Shown here: piece by piece, positions 24,060 to 32,124 of the stretch | Numbering within the stretch: the stretch's first letter is position 1 | Layout: every line of letters starts with the position of its first letter | NCBI RefSeq assembly: GCF_000372745.1 | Contig: NZ_KB889697.1 | Span: forward strand, 248,001 to 312,000 | Direction: 5' to 3' | Origin: Embleya scabrispora DSM 41855 | GTDB taxonomy: Bacteria; Actinomycetota; Actinomycetes; Streptomycetales; Streptomycetaceae | DNA length: 64,000 nucleotides | The notes under the pieces: generated by a model | What the model was told of the DNA's origin: nothing | Seen by the model: the letters and a program-made list of their open reading frames with translations, nothing else | Databases searched by the model: none | Position numbers and translations under genes: made by a program

Positions 24060-27000
24060 CCGGCGTCTCCGGGTGGATCAGCGCGACCGCCTCGGCCGTG
24101 TCCAGCACCGAGCCGACCGCCTTGGCCCGGGCGAATTCCTCGGCCCCCATGCGCGCTTCGAGTGCACGGCGAACCCGGTCCGCGTCGATGTCGCTCAGAT
24201 CGGGGTGACCGCGCACCACCTGCGCCGCGCCGAGCAGCAGCGCCGCGCGTTCGAGATCACCGCCGGCCAGGGCCAGCGCGGCGAACCCCTCGATACACGA
24301 GCCGAGCACGGGCATGTCCTGGCCCTCCAACGCGTACGGGACCGCGGCCTCGAAATGGAACCGGGCCGTCCCCGGGTCATCGCGGCCACACGCGACGTGC
24401 CCGCGGCCGATGTGCAGGCTTCCGATCAGTTGCGGGGGCAACAGCCGCGTGTTCGGCAACTCCGCGAAGGCGTTCTCGTAGCGGCGTTCGGCCTCCTCGA
24501 AATCGCCCACGTAGCGTGCCAGTTCGCCCAATCCGAGTTCGCCGAACAGGTACGACAACGGTGTCGCGCGCACCTCGACGCGCTCGCTGAGATCCAGCAT
24601 CACCTGCCGCGCGAGGTCGAGGTCGCCGGCCCGCGCGTGGATCATCCCCCGACGGACCATGAGCTGCGGGATCTCGTCCTCCGCCTGGAGCTCGCGCAAC
24701 AGCTCCAGCGCCTCGTTCACGGCGGCCAACGCACCCTCGAAGTCGGACGTGAACATCAGCAGTTCGGCCAGACCCGAGATCGCGGACGCGCGCCCCCAGC
24801 GGTCGCCCATGGCGCCGAAGCGGTCCCGGGCGTCGGTCAGGAAGCTGACCGCTTCCTCCGGGTGACCGAGATTGACCGCGAAGTGCCCACGCATCAGCCG
24901 GGCCATCGCCTGGGTCCACTCGTCGCCGAGTGCGTCGGCCGCGATCAGCGCCTCGCTCAGCGAACTGTTGTCCTGGCGCACCACCGCAGCCAGCATCTCG
25001 ATGAACACCGGCAGCACCGGCGTCACATCCGCGCCCAGTCGCCGGATGATCAGCCGGGCCCGGGCGTAGGAGCGGACCGCCTCCCATCGTTCACCGGCCG
25101 AGAAGGCGTGCAGCGCGTGAAAGGCGAGCGCACCGGCGAGCTTGTCCCGCGGCGCGGGCCCGGGCACCGCGAGCCCCTCGTGGCCCCACGCGTGCGCCTC
25201 GCCGTGGTTGCCGCGCATCGCCCAGAACCAGGACAGCGCGTCGATCAGCCGAACCGCCAGCTCCGCGTCGGTGTGGTCCACGGCGTAGCGCAGTACCACC
25301 GCCAGGTTGTCGTGCTCGGCGGCGATTCGGTTGATCGCCTCGATCTGTCCGGGCCCGCGCAGTCGGGCGTCGGCCTCCTCCGCGTAGTGGGTGAACCACT
25401 GTGCGTGCCGGGCCGCGGTCGCCTCCGTTTCGCCCGCGTCCACCAGGCGCTCGCTCGCGTACGCCTGGATGGTCTCCAGCAGCCGGTAACGGGTCTCGGT
25501 GGTGCCCATCACGTCCACCAGCGACTTGTCCACCAGACCGGCGAGCAGGTCCAGCACGTCGGCCGCGGCGAAGTCCGTGCCCGGCAGCACCGCCTCGGCG
25601 GCTTCGAGCGTGGTGCCGCCGGCGAACACCGACAGTCGGCGCAGCGCGACCCGCTCGCGCTTTTCCAGCAGGTCCCAGCTCCATTCCACGACCGCGCGCA
25701 GCGTCTGGTGCCGGGGCAGCGCGGTCCGGCTCCCGCCGGTCAGCAGCCGGAATCGGTCGTCCAGCCGGCCGGCGATCTGGGTGGGGGTGAGCGAGCGGGT
25801 GCGGGCGGCGGCGAGTTCGATGGCGAGCGGTTGTCCGTCCAGGCGTCGGCAGATCTCGGCGACCGCGCCGATGGTGTCGGCGTCGATCACCAGGCCCGGA
25901 CGTACCGCGCGGGCCCGGTCGGCGAACAGCCGCACCGACGCGTAGGCCATGCCCTCGGCCGCGTCGACGTCCACCGGCGGCAGGGCGAGCGGGCCCAGCG
26001 GGCACAACATCTCGCCGTCGATCCCCAGCGGTTCGCGGCTCGTGGTCAGGATGCGCAGGGTGGGCGTGCGGGCGAGCAGCCGGCCGGCGATGGCTGCGGC
26101 GGCGGCGATCAGGTGCTCGCAGTTGTCCAGGATCAGCACGCTGGGCCGACCGGCGAGCAGTTCGACGATCCGCTCGACCACATCGCGACCGGAGCCGTGC
26201 ACGTGCGTGTCGAGCAACCCGACCTCACGTCGCCCGAGCGCCGTCAGCACCGCCTGCGGGACGTCCAACGGATCCAGCACGGGGGCGAGTTCGACAAACC
26301 AGACGCCGCCGTCCACACCCCGGCCGCGAGCCGCGATCCGGGCGCCGGCCTCGGTGCTCAGTCGGGTCTTGCCCGCACCGCCCGGGCCCACCACGGTGAC
26401 CAGGCGCGACTCGGCGAGCAGCCGGTCGACCCGGACCACCTCGTCCTCGCGCCCGACGAAGGTGGTCAGCCGCGCGGGCACATTGCCCGGCGCCGGGCGG
26501 GGGGCGTCCGAGATCCGGTCGACGGACGGCGCGGCCGGGGCGGGGGCCGGGGCCGCCGGGCGCGGCTCACCGCCACGCAGCACCGCGAGGTAGGCGGCCT
26601 CCAGGTCCGGCGAGGGGTCGATGCCCAATTCGTCCGCGAGCCGCTCGCGCAGGTCCTGATACAGCGTCAGCGCATCGGCCCGGCGACCCTCTTCATGCAG
26701 CGTGCGGATCAGCAGTCCGTACAGCCGCTCGCGCAGCGGGTACTCCCGAGTCAGCTGTTCCAGCTCGGCGGCCAGGCCCCGGCTGTGGCCCAGCGCCAAC
26801 TGGGCCTGGGCCCGGTCCTCGATCGCCCCGAGCCGCTGCTCGACCAGTCGGGCGGCCGGACCGATCGCGAACGGGGCATCGGCGGCGTCGGCCAGCGCCG
26901 ACCCCCGCCACAGGGCGAGCGCACGGCCCAGGGTCTCGGCGGCGCCCGCCGGGTCGCGCTCGCCCAGTTGCCGGCGACCGCGGACCGCGAGCGTGCCGAA

Positions 27001-27294
27001 CATGTGCGCGTCCACATCCTCGGGCCGGATCCGGAGCACATAGCCGGCCGGTCCCGAGTCGAGTTCGACGGGCAGCTGCCGGCGCAGCCGGGAGATCAAC
27101 GACTGCAACGCGTTGCCCGCCCCCGCGGGTGGGTCGTCGCCCCACACGGCCGCGATCAGCCGGTCCGCGGAGACCGGCCTGCCGGGGTCCAGGACAAGCC
27201 GGATCAGCAGCGCACGCAGTCGCGCGCCGCCGATCGTCACCAATCGACCGTCGTCGTCCCACGCCTGGAGCGGGCCAAGCACCGAGATTTGCAC
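24043..27294 (-). CDS. AfsR/BTAD-type transcriptional regulator with NB-ARC and TPR domains
   Basis: This 1083-aa regulator has an N-terminal OmpR-like winged helix starting QISVLGPLQAWDDDGRLVTI, then a bacterial transcriptional activation domain (about 95-240). The NB-ARC-type ATPase has Walker A VVGPGGAGKTRLS (about 300), and a long TPR-like C-terminus follows. This is the large SARP plan, as in AfsR. Such proteins activate secondary metabolism or morphogenesis and are gated by ATP and ligand or phosphorylation. The GTG at 27294 is chosen because the winged helix begins there. Upstream in-frame starts would add a Ser/Pro-rich extension. Convergence on the exporter genes argues against co-transcription, although they may be functionally linked. 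Confidence 0.9.
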   Translation of the reverse strand: MQISVLGPLQAWDDDGRLVTIGGARLRALLIRLVLDPGRPVSADRLIAAVWGDDPPAGAGNALQSLISRLRRQLPVELDSGPAGYVLRIRPEDVDAHMFGTLAVRGRRQLGERDPAGAAETLGRALALWRGSALADAADAPFAIGPAARLVEQRLGAIEDRAQAQLALGHSRGLAAELEQLTREYPLRERLYGLLIRTLHEEGRRADALTLYQDLRERLADELGIDPSPDLEAAYLAVLRGGEPRPAAPAPAPAAPSVDRISDAPRPAPGNVPARLTTFVGREDEVVRVDRLLAESRLVTVVGPGGAGKTRLSTEAGARIAARGRGVDGGVWFVELAPVLDPLDVPQAVLTALGRREVGLLDTHVHGSGRDVVERIVELLAGRPSVLILDNCEHLIAAAAAIAGRLLARTPTLRILTTSREPLGIDGEMLCPLGPLALPPVDVDAAEGMAYASVRLFADRARAVRPGLVIDADTIGAVAEICRRLDGQPLAIELAAARTRSLTPTQIAGRLDDRFRLLTGGSRTALPRHQTLRAVVEWSWDLLEKRERVALRRLSVFAGGTTLEAAEAVLPGTDFAAADVLDLLAGLVDKSLVDVMGTTETRYRLLETIQAYASERLVDAGETEATAARHAQWFTHYAEEADARLRGPGQIEAINRIAAEHDNLAVVLRYAVDHTDAELAVRLIDALSWFWAMRGNHGEAHAWGHEGLAVPGPAPRDKLAGALAFHALHAFSAGERWEAVRSYARARLIIRRLGADVTPVLPVFIEMLAAVVRQDNSSLSEALIAADALGDEWTQAMARLMRGHFAVNLGHPEEAVSFLTDARDRFGAMGDRWGRASAISGLAELLMFTSDFEGALAAVNEALELLRELQAEDEIPQLMVRRGMIHARAGDLDLARQVMLDLSERVEVRATPLSYLFGELGLGELARYVGDFEEAERRYENAFAELPNTRLLPPQLIGSLHIGRGHVACGRDDPGTARFHFEAAVPYALEGQDMPVLGSCIEGFAALALAGGDLERAALLLGAAQVVRGHPDLSDIDADRVRRALEARMGAEEFARAKAVGSVLDTAEAVALIHPETPAAPTP

Positions 27295-27441
27295 CCCACC
27301 ACTCTTCCACCCCGATGCGCTGCCGGAGCGGGCCGCAGCAGCGCACGGAGTGAAGTAAGGGGACGGCGACGGAGAGTTGCGCATTGGGAGCGCCCCGGGG
27401 CACGGGAACCCGGGACGATCATCGGGAGAATTCACTCTTTC

Positions 27442-27458
27442 GTGGGATTACTTCCCAC
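27442..27458. promoter_or_regulatory. short palindrome upstream of the BTAD regulator
   Basis: GTGGGA and TCCCAC form a 6-bp inverted repeat with a 5-bp spacer. It lies about 150 bp upstream of the regulator start and about 55 bp downstream of the DUF397 gene. TTGGGAG also occurs nearby at 27384 and 27461. It could be an operator. No known consensus was matched. Confidence 0.25.
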
Positions 27459-27513
27459 CCTTGGGAGTGAGGAGCGCGAACAATCAACCGTTCGGTATCG
27501 GAACGGACGCGAC

Positions 27514-27783
27514 TCAGGCGCCGATCCCACCGATAAAGATCTGCCACGCACCGGCTTCCAGGTGGAGCACCGGACCGGCGGCAACTTTCGAGTCGCGCAC
27601 CAGGACCGCGCTCGCGACGGGGGCCGTCTCGACGCAATTGCTGGTGGCGCCACTGTATGTGCTCCGCCGCCAAGCGTGGCCGGCAAAAGCGCTCTGACCT
27701 GCAACTTTGAGGTCTTGTTGGGAATCTTCGGTGATACTCGGGGAATCGAACCGGAAATGTGAACCCGGGTTTTTGTTGCTCAA
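27514..27783 (-). CDS. DUF397 domain protein
   Basis: This 89-aa protein has a C-terminal half that is a DUF397 domain: WRRSTYSGATSNCVETAPVA, then AVLVRDSKVAAGPVLHLEAG and a final WQIFI. These small proteins almost always pair with a DUF5753 XRE regulator, as in the WhiJ systems that influence Streptomyces development. The TTG start at 27783 overlaps the stop of the XRE gene (TTGA), supporting coupled translation. The N-terminal 30 residues are longer than usual for the family, so an internal start is possible. Confidence 0.85.
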   Translation of the reverse strand: MSNKNPGSHFRFDSPSITEDSQQDLKVAGQSAFAGHAWRRSTYSGATSNCVETAPVASAVLVRDSKVAAGPVLHLEAGAWQIFIGGIGA

Positions 27784-28649
27784 GACAATTCCTTTGCTGC
27801 GAGCTCGATCACGGACAAGGATTCACCGTACGACAGCGCCGAAGCGCGGATGTCCTCAAACAAACGCTCATAGACACTGACGTGTTCGGGCTCCTCCAGA
27901 TAGAGGCTACTCGTATGCGTGTCGAGTACGACCACATCCAGATCGGAAAGCGCGGGGAATCCGATGATCGCGAATGAACCCTCGATCGCGGGATGCGCGC
28001 CCGCCGAGAACGGGAGGATCTGCAGGCGCACGTGCGGTCGGGCCGCGGCGGCCATCAGATGCTCCAACTGGGCCCGCATCGTCTCCCGGCCGCCCACCAC
28101 GGTGCGCAGCACGGACTCCGAGATCACCACGGTGAGCCGAAATGTCGCCTCGCCGTGCGGCCCGACCCGGTCCAGCACCGCCTGCCGCTCCTGCCGGACC
28201 CGGACCAGCATGTCCACCTGCTCGGCGGACATGTCCTCGCGGACCGCGGCGATCACCGCCCGGACGTAGTCCGGCGTCTGCAACAGGCCCGGGATGAGCG
28301 AGAGTTCGAATCCGCGCATGCCCGACGCCTCGGCCTCCAGGCTGAGCAGTTCGGCGTAGGAGCTGGGCAGGATCGACGAATAGCTGTGCCACCAGCCGCG
28401 CTTCTTGGCCTCGCGCGCCAGGGTGAGCAGCGAATCACGCTCCTGCTCGTCCTCGACCCGGTACAGATCCAGCAGAATCCGCAGGTCCACCGGTCGCACA
28501 CCGCTGCGGCCCAATTCGATCCGACTGACCTTGGAATCCGAGCACTCCAGGCGCACGGCGACATCTTCGAGGCTCAGGCCGCGCGCTTCGCGCAACCGGC
28601 GCAGCTCGGTCCCGAGCCTGCGCTGCCGAACGGTCGGATTGGGCGCCAT
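27780..28649 (-). CDS. XRE-family regulator with DUF5753 domain (WhiJ type)
   Basis: This 289-aa protein has an N-terminal helix-turn-helix: RQRRLGTELRRLREARGLSL, then EDVAVRLECSDSKVSRIELG. A DUF5753 ligand or partner domain follows, with PGLLQTPDYVRAVI, QERQAVLDR and LQILPF as markers. It probably represses or activates genes together with the overlapping DUF397 protein. The ATG at 28649 was chosen; a GTG two codons upstream (28655) is equally possible. It is divergent from an anti-sigma-type ATPase gene, a common arrangement in Streptomyces. Confidence 0.92.
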   Translation of the reverse strand: MAPNPTVRQRRLGTELRRLREARGLSLEDVAVRLECSDSKVSRIELGRSGVRPVDLRILLDLYRVEDEQERDSLLTLAREAKKRGWWHSYSSILPSSYAELLSLEAEASGMRGFELSLIPGLLQTPDYVRAVIAAVREDMSAEQVDMLVRVRQERQAVLDRVGPHGEATFRLTVVISESVLRTVVGGRETMRAQLEHLMAAAARPHVRLQILPFSAGAHPAIEGSFAIIGFPALSDLDVVVLDTHTSSLYLEEPEHVSVYERLFEDIRASALSYGESLSVIELAAKELS

Positions 28650-28736
28650 GGCCACGCCGCACCTCCACTTACACGCTGTTTTCGCACCGAACCGGAACGT
28701 CGGCGCGTCCGATCGGGGGACAGTGTGCCCTACTGC

Positions 28737-28792
28737 GAGTGGAAGTGTGGTTACTACCGGAAACTTCCCGTCGATCCAAGAGTGGGAGTTGC
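28737..28792. promoter_or_regulatory. direct repeats in the XRE/ATPase divergent promoter
   Basis: GAGTGGAAGTGTG (28737-28749) and GAGTGGGAGTTGC (28780-28792) share the core GAGTGG(A/G)AGT at a 43-bp interval, about four helical turns. They lie between the divergent starts and could bind the XRE regulator. Confidence 0.25.
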
Positions 28793-28908
28793 ACACTCAT
28801 TCACGGCCGGGCACGCTCCAAGTCGGCCATGACTTACTGTTGTTCGCGGGTCGCTCTGGGTGCATGCCTCGGATCGTGCGACCCCCTGCCGCACGTCCGG
28901 AGGTCGAC

Positions 28909-29352
28909 ATGCCGGTGATGGCGGAGGACGTCCGTCACTATTGCGTTCAGCTCGCCGCCTCGACCCTGGGGGTCGGGCGGGTCCGCCGCACCACCGGCAA
29001 GGTCCTGCACGACTGGGGCCTGGCCGAGTTGGTCGACGTCGCGGAGGTACTCCTGACCGAACTGCTGACCAATGTTCTCGTCCACGTCGGGCCGGGGGCC
29101 TGGCACGCACTGACCCTGCTGCACGACGGCGACGTACTGCGGGTGGAGGTGCGCGACTCGTCGCCGCGCATGCCGGTCGCCCGGGTCGGCGCGTGGGACG
29201 AGGAGTCCGGTCGGGGTCTGCGGATGATCGAGGGTCTGGCGCACGCGTGGGGAGCGGACCGCCTCCCGCCCGGCAAGGTGGTGTGGTTCACCCTGCCGGA
29301 CACCGTGTGTCCCACCCCCCGTGACCGACTCCGGGCAACCGGCGGCGCGTGA
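28909..29352 (+). CDS. ATP-binding protein, anti-sigma factor kinase-like (HATPase_c_2)
   Basis: This 147-aa stand-alone GHKL ATPase is of the RsbW/SpoIIAB-like type common in Streptomyces. VAEVLLTELLTNVLVHVG is the N-box and ESGRGLRMIEGLAHAWG the G-box region. It probably binds or phosphorylates an anti-anti-sigma factor or modulates an XRE partner. No cognate STAS protein is in the window. The ATG at 28909 has a good GGAGG 5 nt upstream. A longer in-frame ATG at 28864 lacks such a site. Confidence 0.87.
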   Translation: MPVMAEDVRHYCVQLAASTLGVGRVRRTTGKVLHDWGLAELVDVAEVLLTELLTNVLVHVGPGAWHALTLLHDGDVLRVEVRDSSPRMPVARVGAWDEESGRGLRMIEGLAHAWGADRLPPGKVVWFTLPDTVCPTPRDRLRATGGA

Positions 29353-29361
29353 CGGGAGATC

Positions 29362-29452
29362 GGGCGCCCGCACACCGCCGCAGTCGAGCACCGGGCGCCC
29401 GCACACCACGCGCCCGAACATCGAGCGCCCGACTTCCGCGCGCCCGAACACC
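29362..29452. repeat. degenerate GCGCCCG intergenic repeats
   Basis: Two identical 15-mers GGGCGCCCGCACACC (29362, 29393) are followed by three diverged copies (GCGCCCGAACATC, GCGCCCGACTTC, GCGCCCGAACACC at 29410, 29425 and 29440). They fill the gap between two convergent genes. No CRISPR-like uniform spacing is present. Confidence 0.7.
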
Positions 29453-29474
29453 GGTCACCGGGGGCCACCGGCCG

Positions 29475-30410
29475 TCAGCCGCCGCCCCCGTCGGGGCCGG
29501 TGTCGGCGGCTCCGACGAGCAGGCATTCCTCGGCGAAGGCCAGCACCCGCAGGTGATAGGCGCGTGCGGCGTGGTGCAGGCTGATGTTGTGCCCGACGCC
29601 GCGTTGGGTATGGGTCTCCACCCACCGCGCGCCGACGAGCAACTCGCGTGCCTCAGCCGGCACTTCGGGACCCGCCGGCTGGGACCGCTCGAACTCGGCC
29701 ACGGTCCAGTGCACGGGTGACACCACCCGCGCCAGCACACCGGGCAGCGTGTACGGGCTCTCCCGCACGTCGACGAACTCGGCCATCGGCACCGCGGCCG
29801 CCACCCGCCCGGCCCGGGTGAGCAGCGCCGGGTCGTAGGACCCGGGCGGCCCGAAGAAGGTGTCCGGCGTACTGCCGCCCGCCGACGGCACGAACGCGCC
29901 GTCGGTGGGGACCGCGGCGAACTCGGCCAGCCGCTCGGGGGTGTACCGCAGCGGCGCGCCGCCGACCGCGAGCCCGAGCAGGTCCCGGCCGCGCTTGTCG
30001 GCCGCCATCCGCAGCGCGACGAGCGCGCCCATCGAGTGCGCCGCGAGGAACACCGGCAGCGGATCCGACCCGTTCGGCCCGGCGCCGACCGGCGCCCGGC
30101 CGAGTTCGTCGAGCAGGGCGAACAACACGTCCACCTGTGCGTCCAGCCCCTGCCGCTCCCGAGCCAGGCCCGCGGACGCGCCGTAGCCGGGTCGGTCGAT
30201 CGCCAGGACCGTCCAGCCGAGCTCCGCGCCCAGTACGAGCAGCGAGCCCTCGGCCGCGTTGTCGCGGTGCCAGTAGGCCGCGCGCGAGCCGCCGCCGTGG
30301 ACGGCGAGCAGCAGTCCGCGCGGCCGCACGCCGGGTTCGGGGCGGGCGAGCAGACCCGACAGGGTCATGCCCGCGATGTCATAGCCAACGTTCTCGACCC
30401 GGCCGGGCAT
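29475..30410 (-). CDS. alpha/beta hydrolase
   Basis: This 311-aa alpha/beta hydrolase has an oxyanion-hole segment LAVHGGGSRAAYWH. The nucleophile elbow is FLAAHSMGALVALRMA (Ser in HSMG) and the C-terminal catalytic His lies in GVGHNISLHH. There is no signal peptide. The substrate could be an ester or lactone and cannot be predicted. The ATG at 30410 is chosen for the GGAGGT box 7 nt upstream; a GTG at 30425 is the longer option. It is divergent from the Rieske oxygenase, about 165 bp apart. Confidence 0.88.
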   Translation of the reverse strand: MPGRVENVGYDIAGMTLSGLLARPEPGVRPRGLLLAVHGGGSRAAYWHRDNAAEGSLLVLGAELGWTVLAIDRPGYGASAGLARERQGLDAQVDVLFALLDELGRAPVGAGPNGSDPLPVFLAAHSMGALVALRMAADKRGRDLLGLAVGGAPLRYTPERLAEFAAVPTDGAFVPSAGGSTPDTFFGPPGSYDPALLTRAGRVAAAVPMAEFVDVRESPYTLPGVLARVVSPVHWTVAEFERSQPAGPEVPAEARELLVGARWVETHTQRGVGHNISLHHAARAYHLRVLAFAEECLLVGAADTGPDGGGG

Positions 30411-30574
30411 GGTGCTGACCTCCACGTGCGATTGCCCACTGATGAGACCACATCCGCCTGCGGGTCATTGACGGGGTATCGACCCCCGCCAACAATGTAA
30501 CGGTGTAACAGAGATGCGGTCGGAGTACTGAATCTGCCCATCCCGGACATCTCCCAGACATCGGAGTCACTCCC

Positions 30575-31741
30575 TTGAAGCACCAGGACGTGGTCGCCAC
30601 CGGGCGACGCATCATCGAGCACATCGCCAATCGCACGCTCGACCTGGGCGCGGCGCCCGCCGTCCTGGACGGCTCGTGCTTCACCGACCCCAGCCGGCAC
30701 GCCCGAGAGCGCGAGGTGCTGTTCCGCCGCACCCCACAGGTGATCGGGTGGGCCGGCGAGGTGGCCGAGCCGGGCGACTTCATCGCGCGCGACGTGGACG
30801 GCGTACCGGTTCTGGTGACCCGGGACCGGGACGGCGAACTGCACGCGTTCCTGGACGCGTGTACCCACCGCGGCATGCGGGTCAGCCGGGACGTCCCGGA
30901 GACGGAGGGCCTGACCGGCACCGGCTGCGGCAGCGCGCAACGTTTTCGCTGCGGCTACCACGGTTGGACCTTCGGCAACGACGGCGAACTGACCGGGCTG
31001 CCCTCGCGTCCGCAGTTCCCCGGCATCGACCCGGCGAAGTTCGGCCTGCGTCCGCTGCCGGTCGCGCTGTCCGCCGGACTGGTCGTGGTCGGCTTGCGCC
31101 CGGACGTCGAGGTCGCCGGCGCACTGGACGAGCTCGAGGACGCCTACGCGGGCTTCCCGTACCAGCGCACTCGCGCGGTGGTCAGCGAGCGGTTCGACCT
31201 GGCCTGCAACTGGAAGCTCTCGGTCGACATCAACGTCGAGGCGTACCACGTGCCGTTCCTGCACACCGCGACGATCAACGGCATCGTGCTCAACCACGGC
31301 ATCGTCGACACGTGGGGGCCGCACACCCGATTCGCCGTCCCGATCGTGGGTTTCGAGCAGCTCGCCGATGTGCCGGAGGAGTCCTGGCCCGCGCGGCTGC
31401 CGATGGTCAACGTACAGACCGTGCTGCCGTCCACCGTGCTGATCGAGAGCCCGCTGAGCACCACGATGTTGCGGATCTACCCGGGCGACCGGCCGAACCG
31501 CTCGGTCGTGCACATGACCGAGGGCACCTGGGAGCCGCTGAGCGAGAGCGGCATCGCCATGGCCCGGGCCAACCACGAGACCAACAAGCGAGTGCTGGTG
31601 ACCGAGGACTTCCCCGGCGCCGAGTCCTGTCAGCGCGGCTTCGACGCGGGCCTGCCGAGCATGGTCGCGGGCATGGGCGAGTCGGCGGTCGCACACTGGC
31701 ATCGGGTGTGGGAGGACGCGCTCGCCTCGGCCCGGTACTGA
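30575..31741 (+). CDS. Rieske-type aromatic ring-hydroxylating oxygenase, alpha subunit
   Basis: This 388-aa protein has an N-terminal Rieske [2Fe-2S] domain with ligands in CTHRG and RCGYHGW. A catalytic domain with a mononuclear iron site (DINVEAYHVPFLH) follows. Members oxidise aromatic, quaternary-amine or natural-product substrates and need a reductase, which is not encoded nearby. The spacing between the two Rieske ligand pairs is 27 residues, against the usual 15-17, because of an insert around DVPETEGLTGTG. The start is TTG at 30575, with GGAG about 9 nt upstream. It is monocistronic and followed by hairpins. Confidence 0.88.
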   Translation: MKHQDVVATGRRIIEHIANRTLDLGAAPAVLDGSCFTDPSRHAREREVLFRRTPQVIGWAGEVAEPGDFIARDVDGVPVLVTRDRDGELHAFLDACTHRGMRVSRDVPETEGLTGTGCGSAQRFRCGYHGWTFGNDGELTGLPSRPQFPGIDPAKFGLRPLPVALSAGLVVVGLRPDVEVAGALDELEDAYAGFPYQRTRAVVSERFDLACNWKLSVDINVEAYHVPFLHTATINGIVLNHGIVDTWGPHTRFAVPIVGFEQLADVPEESWPARLPMVNVQTVLPSTVLIESPLSTTMLRIYPGDRPNRSVVHMTEGTWEPLSESGIAMARANHETNKRVLVTEDFPGAESCQRGFDAGLPSMVAGMGESAVAHWHRVWEDALASARY

Positions 31742-31800
31742 GCGCCCGGTCGAGCCGGCGGACGCCGACGGCCGTGGCCGGGCCTCGGTCGCGGCCGGGT

Positions 31801-31873
31801 TATGATCGTCCTGCTCGCGAAACGCTGTGCGGTTCGCGAAGGAGGCGCCTTTGGCCGGGCGCCTCCTTTTCTT
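31801..31873 (+). ncRNA. candidate small RNA ending in an intrinsic terminator
   Basis: A good -10 box TATGAT (31801-31806) is followed by two adjacent hairpins. The first is CGCGAA...TTCGCG (31816-31838, 8 bp with one mismatch). The second is the terminator stem at 31839-31868 with a T-rich end. The expected transcript is about 55-60 nt and would contain an AAGGAGG buried in the second stem. No -35 hexamer is evident. It may instead be just the terminator of the Rieske gene. Confidence 0.4.
31839..31873 (+). terminator. intrinsic terminator
   Basis: AAGGAGGCGCC pairs perfectly with GGCGCCTCCTT (11 bp, 8-nt loop), followed by a T-rich tract (TTCTTT). It lies about 100 bp downstream of the Rieske gene stop. 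Confidence 0.85.
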
Positions 31874-32124
31874 TGCCCGGATCCCGTCTTCTTTGCCCGG
31901 ATCCCGCCGCCTGCTCTTCATCCGGATCCCGTCGCCGGGTTCGGCCCGGTCCCGAGGCCGTGCCCGAGGACCGTCGACGCCGTCCCGGGCGCCCCGGACA
32001 CCCCTCCCGCATCGCGCCGCGGAACCGTTTCCGGATCGTATTTCCGGGATCTATCCGTGCCGCCGCCCAGGTCCTACTCTGCTCTCCAGCAAGCACGTCG
32101 ACAGGTCCCGGAAGGGCGTGGGCG
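31874..32124. other. leader region of the pseudokinase gene with short direct repeats
   Basis: CTTTGCCCGGATCCCG occurs at 31871-31886 and 31891-31906, and a shorter CCGGATCCCG at 31922-31931. The rest, up to the pseudokinase start, shows no ORF with credible signals. Confidence 0.5.

Noticed and set aside
23473-27762. 1429-codon plus-strand ORF across the exporter end and the BTAD regulator
   Set aside because: It crosses a terminator and lies antisense to a regulator with four recognisable domains.
29362-29452. Possible CRISPR array
   Set aside because: Repeat units are short (about 13-15 bp), spacing is irregular (31, 17, 15, 15 bp), and no cas genes are present.
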